Below the pieces are notes generated by a model. The model saw only the letters and a program-made list of their open reading frames with translations, was not told the origin of the DNA and ran no database searches. Below, in pieces: positions 1-6,765 of a stretch of 9,351 nucleotides of DNA. Both the position numbers and the translations under genes were made by a program. Source of the DNA: JAXFQS01 sp034178815 (GTDB taxonomy: Bacteria > Verrucomicrobiota > Kiritimatiellia > RFP12 > DVOR01); NCBI GenBank assembly GCA_034178815.1, contig JAXFQS010000090.1, positions 1-9,351 on the forward strand. Reading direction: 5' to 3'. Numbering within the stretch: the stretch's first letter is position 1; each line of letters starts with the position of its first letter.

Positions 1-2862
1 GTGAATCTCCTCGTCGACATAGTCGTAAGGCAGGCAGGCGGAACGCTCGCTGTCGAAGAGCCCGGGCGAAAGATCCACGAAGTCGAGCGCGAGCGACACA
101 TCCACCAGCAGCGGCGGCTTCTCCCCCTTGAGGCGGGCGACCGTCTGCTTGAGGAGTTGGCAGTAGAGCCCGAAGCCGATGGCCGCGATGTGCCCGCTCT
201 GCGCCGTTCCCAACAGGTTCCCCGCCCCTCGGATTTCAAGATCGCGCAAAGCCAGATTGAAGCCCGTCCCAAGCCCCGCGTGGCGCTTCAGGGCGCGAAT
301 CCGCTCCCGCGCCTCCAAGTCCATCGCGCCGCTCTCGGGAAGCAGGAACCAGGCGCGCGCCTTGACGGCGGAGCGCCCCACCCGCCCGCGCAACTGGTAG
401 AGGTCGGCGATGCCGAAACGGTCGGCCCGATGGACGATGATGGTGTTCGCCGATGGGATGTCCAGACCGTTTTCGACGAGCGTGGTGCAGATCAGGACAT
501 TGGTCTTGCCGCGGGCGAACGCCTCCATCTGGGCGGCAAGTTCGGCGGACTCCATTTGCCCGTGGGCGATGCCGACGATGGCCTCTGGAACAAGGCTCTG
601 AATGCGCTTGCGGATGAGCGGGATGGTGCGGACGCGGTTGTAGAGGAAATAGACCTGCCCTTTGCGGTGGAGTTCCTGGCGGATGGCGCTCTGGAGCGTG
701 GTGTCGGTGTCGCGGACAATGCGCGTCTCTACGGGTTGGCGGTTGGCGGGCGCAGTGCGCAAAAGACTCATGTCGCGCGCTCCCGTCATGCCCAAATACA
801 GGGTTCGTGGAATCGGCGTCGCAGTCAGCGTCAGCACATCGACCAGCCCGCGCAACCGCTTGAGCCGCTCCTTGTGCGCGACCCCGAACCGCTGCTCCTC
901 GTCGACAATCAGCAGCCCAAGATCCTTGAATGAAACTTGCTCCTGAAGTAGCGCGTGCGTGCCAATCAGAATGTCCACTTGCCCCTTGTCAGCCCCCCTC
1001 AACGCCTCCAGCCGCTCGGACTGGCTCCTCAGCCGGCTGACCACCGAAACCTTGATAGGAAAGCCCTCCATTCGCTGGCGGAAAGTCTGGAAATGCTGCT
1101 CGGCAAGAACCGTCGTCGGCACCAGTACGGCAACCTGTTTGTGGTTCATCACTGCGATGAACGCCGCCCGCATGGCAACCTCGGTTTTGCCGTATCCGGC
1201 ATCTCCACAGACAAGCCGGTCCATCGGGCGCGTTTTGGCCATATCCGCCTTAATCTCTGCAATGACCCGGAGCTGGTCGGGTGTCTCCGAATAGGGGAAT
1301 GCCGCCTCGAATTCCGCCAGCCAAGGTGGATTGGATTCGAAGGCAAAACCCTTCAGCACATCGCGCCGCGCCTGCGTTTCAAGCAACGCCGCAGCAAGAT
1401 CTTCCACGCCCCGCTGCGCTTCCGCCTTCTCCTTCAGCCAGCGCCTGCCGTCGAGCCTGTGGAGTTTCGCCCTCTTGCCCGCTACGCCGACATACTTGGA
1501 GAGCAGATGGATGTGCGAAACCGGCACATGGAGTAGTTGCCCGTCGGCGTACTCCAGTGTAAAGACCTCCAAGTGACCGCCCGCGACCGCAATCTCCCTT
1601 GTCCCGAGGAAACGCCCGATGCCGTGGTTCAGGTGCACCACCAGATCCCCCGGTTCAAGTTCCGCAATCTGGTCGAACCGTTCGCCCTCGCAGATGGGGC
1701 GGATCGGCTGGCGTTGCTTGCGTGGAGCCGCAGTCAAATCACCTTGGGAAGCCAGCGAAAAGGAGGGCGTGACAAAGCCCCCTGAAAGCGCTAGACGCAG
1801 GAAAACCGTTGGTGTGGAGGCGGGGGCGTCGCGGCGAAGCAGTTCAGCCATGGCGTCCGTATCCGCGCAGACGAAAGAAGGGCAGGACTGGTTGGCCAAC
1901 GAGTCTAGCACCGTCCGGCGGTGGAGCGCGGCAATCTCGGGCGTTGCGCCCAGTTCGTCCCCCCGTCCGAGCCCTGGGAATGGGGCCAATTCGAACCGAG
2001 AAACCGGTGTTTTCGCGGGTGGCTGGTCACCGCAGAAGAACTCGATGGCGGGATGCCTTTTCGCGAATCTCCGGCAAAGTTCGCGCCAATCTGGCGAGCG
2101 CTTTTGTTCAAGTCGAATGCGGTCGAGGGCGTCTTGGATGGCAAATGGGTCGAGCCAGAGAATGACGGCGTTTTCCGGGAGAATTTGCTCGATGGTGATG
2201 GTCGGAAGGGCGTTCGGGGCGCGGGGCGGAATGGTGGCGGATGGTAGTTGCGAGGTGGAGCGCTGGGTGGACGGGTCGAAGAGGCGGATGGTGTCGACTT
2301 CGTCCCCGAAGAGTTCCATCCGGACGGGCTGTTCGGTGTCTGGGGGCCAGATGTCGAGGATGCCTCCGCGCATGGCGAATTGTCCCGGGGAATCGATCTC
2401 GGGGATGCGTTCGTAGCCCATTGCGGAAAGGCGTTCGGGGGCGTGGGGAATGGTCGATCCGGGGGCGATCGGGAGGGTTGCTTCTGCGAGGGCTTTCGGG
2501 TCTGGAATGGGGGCGAGGATGGCTCCGAGGGTGGTGACGATGAGGGTATCGGCGGCGTTTTGGAGTGCTTTGGGAAGGAGGAGGCGGTAGCGTTCTGCGT
2601 CGGGGTTTTCGGGGTTGGGCTCGGGGAATGGGGTGTATTGGGCCTGGAGGGCTTGGAGGTCGTTCTGGATGGGGGTTGATTGGTTTTCGCCGGGGGCTAT
2701 GAGGAGTAGGTGTGGGTAGCGTTCGTGGAGTGCGAGGGCGGTGAGGGCAGCGCTTGCGCCGGTGAGTTCGGGGAGTGCGAGTGTGGGGGGGTGCTTCGCG
2801 GGAAGGGCGGCGAAGAGTGCATCGGCGAAGAGTCGGCGGATGTGTAGGATTGGGTCGGTCAA
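1..2862 (-). CDS. mfd: Transcription-repair coupling factor Mfd (C-terminus beyond window)
   Basis: ATP-dependent DNA translocase that removes RNA polymerase stalled at lesions and recruits UvrA for nucleotide excision repair. The frame is open from 2862 to the window edge (954 codons); usual length is about 1,100 to 1,150, so the last 150 to 200 residues are missing. Visible in order: a UvrB-like N-terminal module with MRGGILDIWPP (from about residue 164), the RNA polymerase-interacting domain with VVHLNHGIGRF (about 408-418), Walker A GDAGYGKTE (553-561), Walker B DEEQRFGV (from 654), TATPIPRTL, and motif VI QLRGRVGR (823-830). The visible end (LPYDYVDEE) matches the start of the family's C-terminal domain. 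I chose TTG at 2862 because no in-frame ATG occurs before about residue 150 and N-terminal homology begins near residue 25. It lies 8 bp after the RdgC-like gene's stop, with no clear Shine-Dalgarno, so coupling is likely. Codon choice changes along the gene. The family call is secure; the start is less so. Confidence 0.95.
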   Translation of the reverse strand, partial: MTDPILHIRRLFADALFAALPAKHPPTLALPELTGASAALTALALHERYPHLLLIAPGENQSTPIQNDLQALQAQYTPFPEPNPENPDAERYRLLLPKALQNAADTLIVTTLGAILAPIPDPKALAEATLPIAPGSTIPHAPERLSAMGYERIPEIDSPGQFAMRGGILDIWPPDTEQPVRMELFGDEVDTIRLFDPSTQRSTSQLPSATIPPRAPNALPTITIEQILPENAVILWLDPFAIQDALDRIRLEQKRSPDWRELCRRFAKRHPAIEFFCGDQPPAKTPVSRFELAPFPGLGRGDELGATPEIAALHRRTVLDSLANQSCPSFVCADTDAMAELLRRDAPASTPTVFLRLALSGGFVTPSFSLASQGDLTAAPRKQRQPIRPICEGERFDQIAELEPGDLVVHLNHGIGRFLGTREIAVAGGHLEVFTLEYADGQLLHVPVSHIHLLSKYVGVAGKRAKLHRLDGRRWLKEKAEAQRGVEDLAAALLETQARRDVLKGFAFESNPPWLAEFEAAFPYSETPDQLRVIAEIKADMAKTRPMDRLVCGDAGYGKTEVAMRAAFIAVMNHKQVAVLVPTTVLAEQHFQTFRQRMEGFPIKVSVVSRLRSQSERLEALRGADKGQVDILIGTHALLQEQVSFKDLGLLIVDEEQRFGVAHKERLKRLRGLVDVLTLTATPIPRTLYLGMTGARDMSLLRTAPANRQPVETRIVRDTDTTLQSAIRQELHRKGQVYFLYNRVRTIPLIRKRIQSLVPEAIVGIAHGQMESAELAAQMEAFARGKTNVLICTTLVENGLDIPSANTIIVHRADRFGIADLYQLRGRVGRSAVKARAWFLLPESGAMDLEARERIRALKRHAGLGTGFNLALRDLEIRGAGNLLGTAQSGHIAAIGFGLYCQLLKQTVARLKGEKPPLLVDVSLALDFVDLSPGLFDSERSACLPYDYVDEEIH

Positions 2863-2870
2863 GTTGGTTT

Positions 2871-4001
2871 CTAGGGGTGTCGCGGGCTGGTATCGGCGGC
2901 GTTTTGCGCTCGGTGCTGAATCCAGTCGGCGATGGCTTTGAGCGTTTTGCTCCATTGGACGGGATCGGTGCGCTGGGCGAGGAACTTGGCGTAGAGGGCG
3001 TACCAGACTTGCCAGTAGGTTTCGATGGCTCGGATGCGTTCCATGAAGCGTCCGTAGGGGTCGGTCTGGTCGGCTTCTGGCTTGGGGAGTTTGAGGCTTC
3101 TGAAGGCGAAGGTATCGTCTACGGTGGCGGTGACGATGGTCTCTGCGCGGGTGAGGGTGATTTTGGCGCGTTTGAGTTTTTTGCCGCTCCAAAGGGCTAT
3201 GGCGGCTTCGGTGGAGTCGAGGGGGGTGCCGTTTCGCAGGAGGGCTTCGTGTGCGCCTTCGCCGTCGCGGTAGAAGGTCAGGGGGCCTTCGAGCATGATG
3301 CCGCAGGGGTCTCCGTCGAGGGTGAAGGTGTTGGTACCGGTCTCCCAGTCGTGCCAGAGCCAGGTGAGGAAGTCCATGCCGAGGGTTGCTTCGTGAGGGG
3401 GCTCGATGTCGGGGTTCGGGGTGAAGAGGACGGGGTTGAGGTCGACGGGGTTGATGTGGTGGCGGATGAGGGCGGTGTTGTCGGGGTCGAGCAGATGGAG
3501 GGGGTCGCCAAAGATGGCCCGGGCGCCCATATTGAAGGCATCGATTTGGCTATCCGAGAGGGCGGAGGCGAGCACGACACGTTCGGAGAGGTCGACTAGG
3601 GTCTGAATGCCGGTGAGGGTGGGGGGCATCTGGGGGAGGAGTTGGGCGACGATGCGTTCTTTGATTTCGCTTTTGACTTTGCGGGGGAGGTAGACGAGGT
3701 CGCGCGCTTTCTTCTCGACTTCCTCCTCGATTTTCAGGTAGGTTTTGAGCAGGGAGGTGGGAATCTTCTTCTCGGCCTTCATGAGTTGGACATGGAGGTA
3801 GGGGCCGTAGAGGCACTTCTCCTCTTCGATTTGGCGGTCGAGGAGGTGTTTGCCGGTGACCCAGCCGCGAATGGGGTCTTTGTCGAGGGTGTCGATGGGC
3901 GGGGCGGCGTTGTGCGCGAGGCGGTCGACGAGGTCGGCGGCTTCGTAGGCGTGGCGGAGGTAGAAGAGGCGGTAGGAGACGGAACCGTTGTCGAATGGCA
4001 T
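2871..4001 (-). CDS. RdgC-like recombination-associated DNA-binding protein
   Basis: The 376-residue product resembles RdgC, which in E. coli forms a ring-shaped dimer on double-stranded DNA and restrains RecA. Shared features in order: a YRLFYL strand near the N-terminus (10-15); a GWV turn (46-48); a positively charged helical stretch with paired lysines and acidic residues followed by LLPQMPPT (about 78-128), matching the RdgC pattern of a helix ending in LLPR; a strand with LVDLS and a helix ending in FGDPLHL; and a region EALLRNGTP to RSLKLP (252-306) matching the E. coli stretch ending in SLKRLKF. It is longer than E. coli RdgC (303 residues), mainly from insertions around 170-240 and a tryptophan/tyrosine-rich C-terminal helix (about 315-362). 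ATG at 4001 is preferred because MPFDNGSVSYRLFYL fits the family start. It has its own promoter and a perfect inverted repeat upstream, and mfd follows 8 bp after its stop. Fold assignment is by eye from remembered family sequence; function as a RecA modulator is inference. Confidence 0.68.
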   Translation of the reverse strand: MPFDNGSVSYRLFYLRHAYEAADLVDRLAHNAAPPIDTLDKDPIRGWVTGKHLLDRQIEEEKCLYGPYLHVQLMKAEKKIPTSLLKTYLKIEEEVEKKARDLVYLPRKVKSEIKERIVAQLLPQMPPTLTGIQTLVDLSERVVLASALSDSQIDAFNMGARAIFGDPLHLLDPDNTALIRHHINPVDLNPVLFTPNPDIEPPHEATLGMDFLTWLWHDWETGTNTFTLDGDPCGIMLEGPLTFYRDGEGAHEALLRNGTPLDSTEAAIALWSGKKLKRAKITLTRAETIVTATVDDTFAFRSLKLPKPEADQTDPYGRFMERIRAIETYWQVWYALYAKFLAQRTDPVQWSKTLKAIADWIQHRAQNAADTSPRHP

Positions 4002-4007
4002 ATCGAA

Positions 4008-4040
4008 GGTGGCTATCTAGGGGGTCAATGGATAGCCACC
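4008..4040 (-). promoter_or_regulatory. Perfect 10-bp inverted repeat, probable operator of the rdgC-like gene
   Basis: On the minus strand, GGTGGCTATC, 13 nt, then GATAGCCACC: the arms match perfectly. The left arm abuts the -10 hexamer (4041-4046) and the right arm ends 6 nt before the ATG at 4001. The predicted transcription start, near 4034, lies inside the left arm. The palindrome centre therefore sits about 10 nt downstream of the start, which suits a repressor site better than an RNA hairpin. If transcription began further upstream, the same sequence would form a stem next to the start codon. No T-tract follows, so it is not an intrinsic terminator. Confidence 0.6.
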
Positions 4041-4069
4041 AGTCTACCAAATAGGTTGGCGCAAGACAA
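4041..4069 (-). promoter_or_regulatory. Sigma70-type promoter for the rdgC-like gene and mfd
   Basis: Minus-strand -35 TTGTCT (4064-4069), a 17-bp spacer and -10 TAGACT (4041-4046), giving a predicted start near 4034. It lies in the 106-bp gap between the TadG-like stop (4108-4110) and the ATG at 4001. This suggests the rdgC-like gene and mfd form a transcription unit separable from the pilin genes, although I see no terminator between the two units. Prediction from sequence only. Confidence 0.55.
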
Positions 4070-4107
4070 GCAAATGGGTAGGCACCTGCGCCAGACGGTC
4101 ATAGACA

Positions 4108-5658
4108 TCAATGTCCGCGGCGGGTGCCGCCGGAGTGCCCCCCCGAGCCGGAAGGACGGTTGCACAGGCCGCTGTTGTGCTTGAGCCAGTCGCTGCCGGC
4201 GCGGCGGAAGGATCGATCCTCCCAGACGCGGAGTTGGCTGCAGAAGAAACAGCCCGGCTGGAGATGCCCCGTGCCCTGCTCGACATAGCGGTCGAGATGC
4301 TGTGCGCAATGCTTCCGCCACGACAGGTCGAACCCGCCGCCCGAAGGAGTCGACGCCGCATCGACGGGAATGAGCCGTACCGACCGGAAGGCCGGCAGCA
4401 CCAGACGAAGCGCGTCCGGACGCGTCCGCCCCGAGAGTTCCAGGTGACCAAACGGTTTGGCCGCCGCCGTCCAGAGAATCGTATCCGCAGGAGCCTGCCC
4501 GCCGCTCGCGGAAGGGGTTAGGCGCGAGACCTGCGTGTGCACCCGTACGGAGGCGTCCGCGCCCGAATAATCGTACTCCGGCTTGACAGTCCCGGCCATC
4601 GGAAGTTCACGCATAACCGACCAGTCGCTCCACCTGGCGGGGTTGTAGAGATACCAGACCTGAACCTGCTCCAGCAGGTTGGTGTCGGCCGGATCGAAGG
4701 CCGCGTAGCCCATCGGCGCAATCGCTTCGTTGACCTGTTCAGGTGGGCAGACATCGGCGAGTTTCCCAAGCACCGGCACGACTCCCAGACCGTAGATTTC
4801 ACAGTCGGTCGTACCCTCGTTTTCGTGGGCTGGGGGCGGCAGGGGCGGCCAGTATCGGTAGTTGGTGTAGGCCTCGAGCAGTGCCCGGTCGTTCCACCAG
4901 AACCAGCACCAGTTGCGGGAGGATATAGCCGAATAGAAGTCGGGTCTGAGAAGCATGTGGTTGCCGTCGCGGTCGGTATAGAAGCGGGCGTTTTCCGGGG
5001 CGGCGGCGATGCCTTGGGCGGCGACATTCAGCAGCAGATCGGCGTAGACGCCCCAGGCGCCTGGAAAGGGTTCGTCGAAGACGATGCCGTCGCCCATATC
5101 CTGCGTATAGCCGAAGCGGACGGTGTTGGCGTGCGAGCGGATTTCGTCGGTCAAGTCGTCATCGACGGGGATGCGGTTGTTCTTGGCCGCCAATTGGGCC
5201 GCGTAGAATCCGGCGATCGGGCCGGTGAAGCAGAGCCGGGCCTGGAGGTTGGTGATGGCTTCCGCGGTGGCTGCGTCTCCGGCGACGACGGCCTGGATAT
5301 GGAAGAGGTTGAGTTCGCCGATGAGGTTGAGGGTCGCGCCTTGCCAGCGGGCCGCGGCGAGGGCGGCCGCGTCTCCGGCGTTCTGAGCCTTTGACTTGCC
5401 TGCGAGGATTACCCCCAAGTCGAAGTTCCAGAAGAGCAGAAAGGTCAGCGCTACCAGCGCCATCATCAGAAAGATAGCTACCTGCCCGCGGCGGCGCGGA
5501 TGCCGGAGAACCGGAGCGGTTGGTACGCAGGAATGAGGACAATTGGTACGCAGGAGCGGAACCTCTTCCTGCGCAGGATTGGGGGACATTGGTGCGCAGG
5601 ATCGTTTCGGGCGGCCGGAAGGGAATCCGCTTGGCTCCAAACTTGGGATTGGGGACAT
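4108..5658 (-). CDS. TadG-like Flp pilus-associated protein with large cysteine/aromatic-rich exported domain
   Basis: Annotated from ATG at 5658 (516 residues). The family signature is RRGQVAIF (residues 56-63), a single hydrophobic segment (about 62-84), then a charged, alanine-rich helix with AQNAGDAAALAAARWQG, as in TadE/TadG-type pseudopilins whose helix lies in the inner membrane with the rest outside. The roughly 430-residue remainder is unrecognised. It contains RNWCWFWWND (248-257), many tryptophans and prolines, and a C-terminal region with HC (451), CFFC (470-473) and LC (499), so disulfides or metal binding are possible. The start is uncertain. The next in-frame ATG is 5589, there is none between it and the ATG pair at 5466, and no candidate has a Shine-Dalgarno. 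A 23-bp repeat array occupies 5520-5657, so the first 50 or so residues are probably not ancestral. It follows the TadE-like gene by 25 bp. The Tad N-terminal module is secure; the role of the exported part is unknown. Confidence 0.78.
   Translation of the reverse strand: MSPIPSLEPSGFPSGRPKRSCAPMSPNPAQEEVPLLRTNCPHSCVPTAPVLRHPRRRGQVAIFLMMALVALTFLLFWNFDLGVILAGKSKAQNAGDAAALAAARWQGATLNLIGELNLFHIQAVVAGDAATAEAITNLQARLCFTGPIAGFYAAQLAAKNNRIPVDDDLTDEIRSHANTVRFGYTQDMGDGIVFDEPFPGAWGVYADLLLNVAAQGIAAAPENARFYTDRDGNHMLLRPDFYSAISSRNWCWFWWNDRALLEAYTNYRYWPPLPPPAHENEGTTDCEIYGLGVVPVLGKLADVCPPEQVNEAIAPMGYAAFDPADTNLLEQVQVWYLYNPARWSDWSVMRELPMAGTVKPEYDYSGADASVRVHTQVSRLTPSASGGQAPADTILWTAAAKPFGHLELSGRTRPDALRLVLPAFRSVRLIPVDAASTPSGGGFDLSWRKHCAQHLDRYVEQGTGHLQPGCFFCSQLRVWEDRSFRRAGSDWLKHNSGLCNRPSGSGGHSGGTRRGH
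5520..5657. repeat. 23-bp-periodic degenerate tandem repeat array
   Basis: On the plus strand the core TTGGTACGCAGGA occurs exactly at 5520 and 5543. A diverged TTCCTGCGCAGGA is at 5566 and TTGGTGCGCAGGA at 5589, so four units start precisely 23 bp apart. The unit at 5612 is nearly unrecognisable. The unit at 5635 keeps the GGATTGGGGACA tail seen in the 5566 unit (GGATTGGGGGACA), and the sequence from 5658 looks like a further worn unit. A 23-bp period is not a multiple of three, so the array does not make a peptide repeat. It covers the 5' end of the TadG-like gene. There are no spacers, so it is not CRISPR. Confidence 0.7.
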
Positions 5659-5683
5659 GGGCGTGAAGAAAGTAAGGTTCGAA

Positions 5684-6343
5684 CTACCAGCCGTTCGAGT
5701 CGAGATAAAGCGCGGCATGGGGCTCAATCTCGACCGACGCCGCGACCGGAATGGTGCCTTTGGGGGCCGTCTCTTCCGGGTCTGCCGGGGCCGATTGGAT
5801 GAACTCCCCCTGCTCAAGTTCCTCCCTCGAAAGCAGCAACGGCAGATGGAGCGTCACGACCGTCTTGAGCGGCGCAATGGCGTTCAAAACACCCGCAGAT
5901 GCGCCAATCCGTCTCCAGTTGGCATAGTCAAGCATCCCGCGAGCCTGAGAAGTCCACTCGCACCCGAGATACTCGGGGATTAGTTCCCTTTCCAGCGTGT
6001 CGACACTGCCCGCCGGATTTCGCAAAGTTTGGTCCCAAGCCCTGATGGGATCGGCTAGCGGCAACCCCGTTCCACCACTAGAAGTGTCCGTCGGAGTCAA
6101 GCGCTTTCCGGCCACAGGAATAGTCGCCACATCGATGACCCGGCGGACATAATCAGAGTGGAATCCAACCGTCCTCGCCCGCGCCGCCCTGCTAGCCGCG
6201 TGCTGGAGAACTAGGCGGGTGTTGTAGATTTGGACGAGTTGGACGAGGGCTAGGAAGAGGAAACAAATAGCAAGCAAGACGACGACCGTTTCGATCATCG
6301 CCTGCCCTAGGCGTTGGCGTCCGGCCTTAGAAGCCGTGCGCAT
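5684..6343 (-). CDS. TadE-like pseudopilin
   Basis: This 219-residue protein begins with a basic stretch followed by GQAMIE (residues 13-18) and a strongly hydrophobic segment (about 16-40), then LQHAASRAARARTVGF, the amphipathic continuation typical of TadE-family pseudopilins. Such proteins are cleaved by a prepilin peptidase after the glycine and help start or tune Flp pilus assembly. The exported part (about 45-219) has a conserved-looking WTSQARGMLDYANWRR stretch and a late hydrophobic strand (about 160-172), but no domain I recognise. ATG at 6343 lies 6 nt after the preceding pilin stop, in the context TGATGCGCCATG. There is no Shine-Dalgarno, so translational coupling is likely. The stop at 5684-5686 is 25 bp before the preferred start of the TadG-like gene. 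The prepilin type is well supported; the exact subfamily (TadE versus TadF) is not resolved. Confidence 0.8.
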   Translation of the reverse strand: MRTASKAGRQRLGQAMIETVVVLLAICFLFLALVQLVQIYNTRLVLQHAASRAARARTVGFHSDYVRRVIDVATIPVAGKRLTPTDTSSGGTGLPLADPIRAWDQTLRNPAGSVDTLERELIPEYLGCEWTSQARGMLDYANWRRIGASAGVLNAIAPLKTVVTLHLPLLLSREELEQGEFIQSAPADPEETAPKGTIPVAASVEIEPHAALYLDSNGW

Positions 6344-6349
6344 GGCGCA

Positions 6350-6586
6350 TCAGTTGAAAGTGCCGTCGGTCTGGAGTTTCTGGACGCGGGAGGCGTCGAT
6401 ATCCTCGGCTGCGGCTGCTGCCTCGCTGCCGGCGCTTTCGTCGAGCGCGGCGGTGGCGCCTGCAACCTTTCGACCGGCGGCCTTGGAGAGGTAGGAGAAG
6501 ACGACGAGCAGGGAGATGGCAATCAGCACCACGATGATGATATACTCAATCATGGTCTGCCCGCGTTTGCGTTTGGATGCGTTCAT
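6350..6586 (-). CDS. Flp-type prepilin, 78 residues
   Basis: This small prepilin has a basic leader MNASKRKRG, then QTMIEY, matching the Flp processing site G/XXXXEY, then a hydrophobic helix IIIVVLIAISLLVVFSYL (about residues 15-33). Cleavage after Gly9 would leave about 69 residues. The C-terminal half is an alanine-rich, acidic helix (SAGSEAAAAAEDIDAS) ending in QTDGTFN, longer than the tail of the neighbouring pilin. ATG at 6586 is set by GGAG at 6595-6598 with 8-nt spacing and by the cleavage motif; an upstream in-frame start at 6721 would overlap the preceding pilin and is rejected. It starts 13 nt after the first pilin's stop, and the two genes are clearly co-transcribed. It could be the major Flp subunit or a minor one; the sequence does not say which. 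Confidence 0.88.
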   Translation of the reverse strand: MNASKRKRGQTMIEYIIIVVLIAISLLVVFSYLSKAAGRKVAGATAALDESAGSEAAAAAEDIDASRVQKLQTDGTFN

Positions 6587-6594
6587 AAGCGTGT

Positions 6595-6598
6595 CTCC
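6595..6598 (-). promoter_or_regulatory. Shine-Dalgarno of the second Flp-type prepilin gene
   Basis: GGAG on the minus strand, 8 nt before the ATG at 6586 and just after the TAA stop of the first pilin (6600-6602). It fixes the start of the 78-residue prepilin. It is also the only clear Shine-Dalgarno among the minus-strand genes of this window. Confidence 0.7.
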
Positions 6599-6599
6599 A

Positions 6600-6758
6600 T
6601 TAGGGATAGTCTGACGCGACCAAGTCGAGCGTGCGGTTGGACTGTTGGCGGACGGTCTGCAGGAAGATGGCAAAGACGCCGCCGGCGAAAAGCAGGATGA
6701 CGAGCACGATGAGGTACTCAATCATAGTCTGCCCCGCTTTGCCCGACTTGTTCATCAT
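6600..6758 (-). CDS. Flp-type prepilin, 52 residues
   Basis: This very short prepilin reads MMNKSGKAG, then QTMIEY (the G/XXXXEY processing site), then a hydrophobic helix YLIVLVILLFAGGVFAIFL (about residues 15-33), then a short tail ending in LDLVASDYP. The mature protein would be about 43 residues, near the lower end for Flp pilins. Two adjacent ATGs (6758 and 6755) can start it. A TTG at 6794 preceded by GGTGGAG is also in frame and would add 12 residues, but it coincides with the -35 box and gives an atypical leader, so I prefer 6758. It is the first gene of the minus-strand pilin group, and its ATG falls at the predicted transcription start, so the message may be leaderless. The gene is short but the motif and context are strong. 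Confidence 0.85.
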   Translation of the reverse strand: MMNKSGKAGQTMIEYLIVLVILLFAGGVFAIFLQTVRQQSNRTLDLVASDYP

Positions 6759-6765
6759 TGCCACG

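Noticed and set aside
1..1536. Long plus-strand open frames (1-933 and 955-1536) at the left edge
   Set aside because: They lie antisense to mfd, whose minus-strand frame shows the full set of helicase motifs. Their translations are charge-biased and match nothing.
2248..3599. Plus-strand glycine-rich open frames (2248-2679, 2775-3599)
   Set aside because: They are antisense shadows of C-rich coding sequence in mfd and the rdgC-like gene. Glycine and valine runs arise from complementing GCC/CTC codons.
4003..4031. Alternative promoter TTGACC with CGATAT inside the inverted repeat
   Set aside because: The -10 is poor and would overlap the start codon. The TTGTCT/TAGACT pair upstream is better placed.
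4537..5394. Plus-strand 285-codon open frame antisense to the TadG-like gene
   Set aside because: The minus strand has the Tad signature and a membrane helix. The plus frame has neither a ribosome site nor recognisable motifs.
5520..5657. CRISPR array
   Set aside because: Units are contiguous with a 23-bp period, there are no unique spacers of constant length, and the units are degenerate.
5659..5817. N-terminal extension of the TadG-like gene to 5817 or 5718
   Set aside because: It would overlap the end of the TadE-like gene in another frame and adds basic, low-complexity residues before a membrane signature that normally lies near the start.
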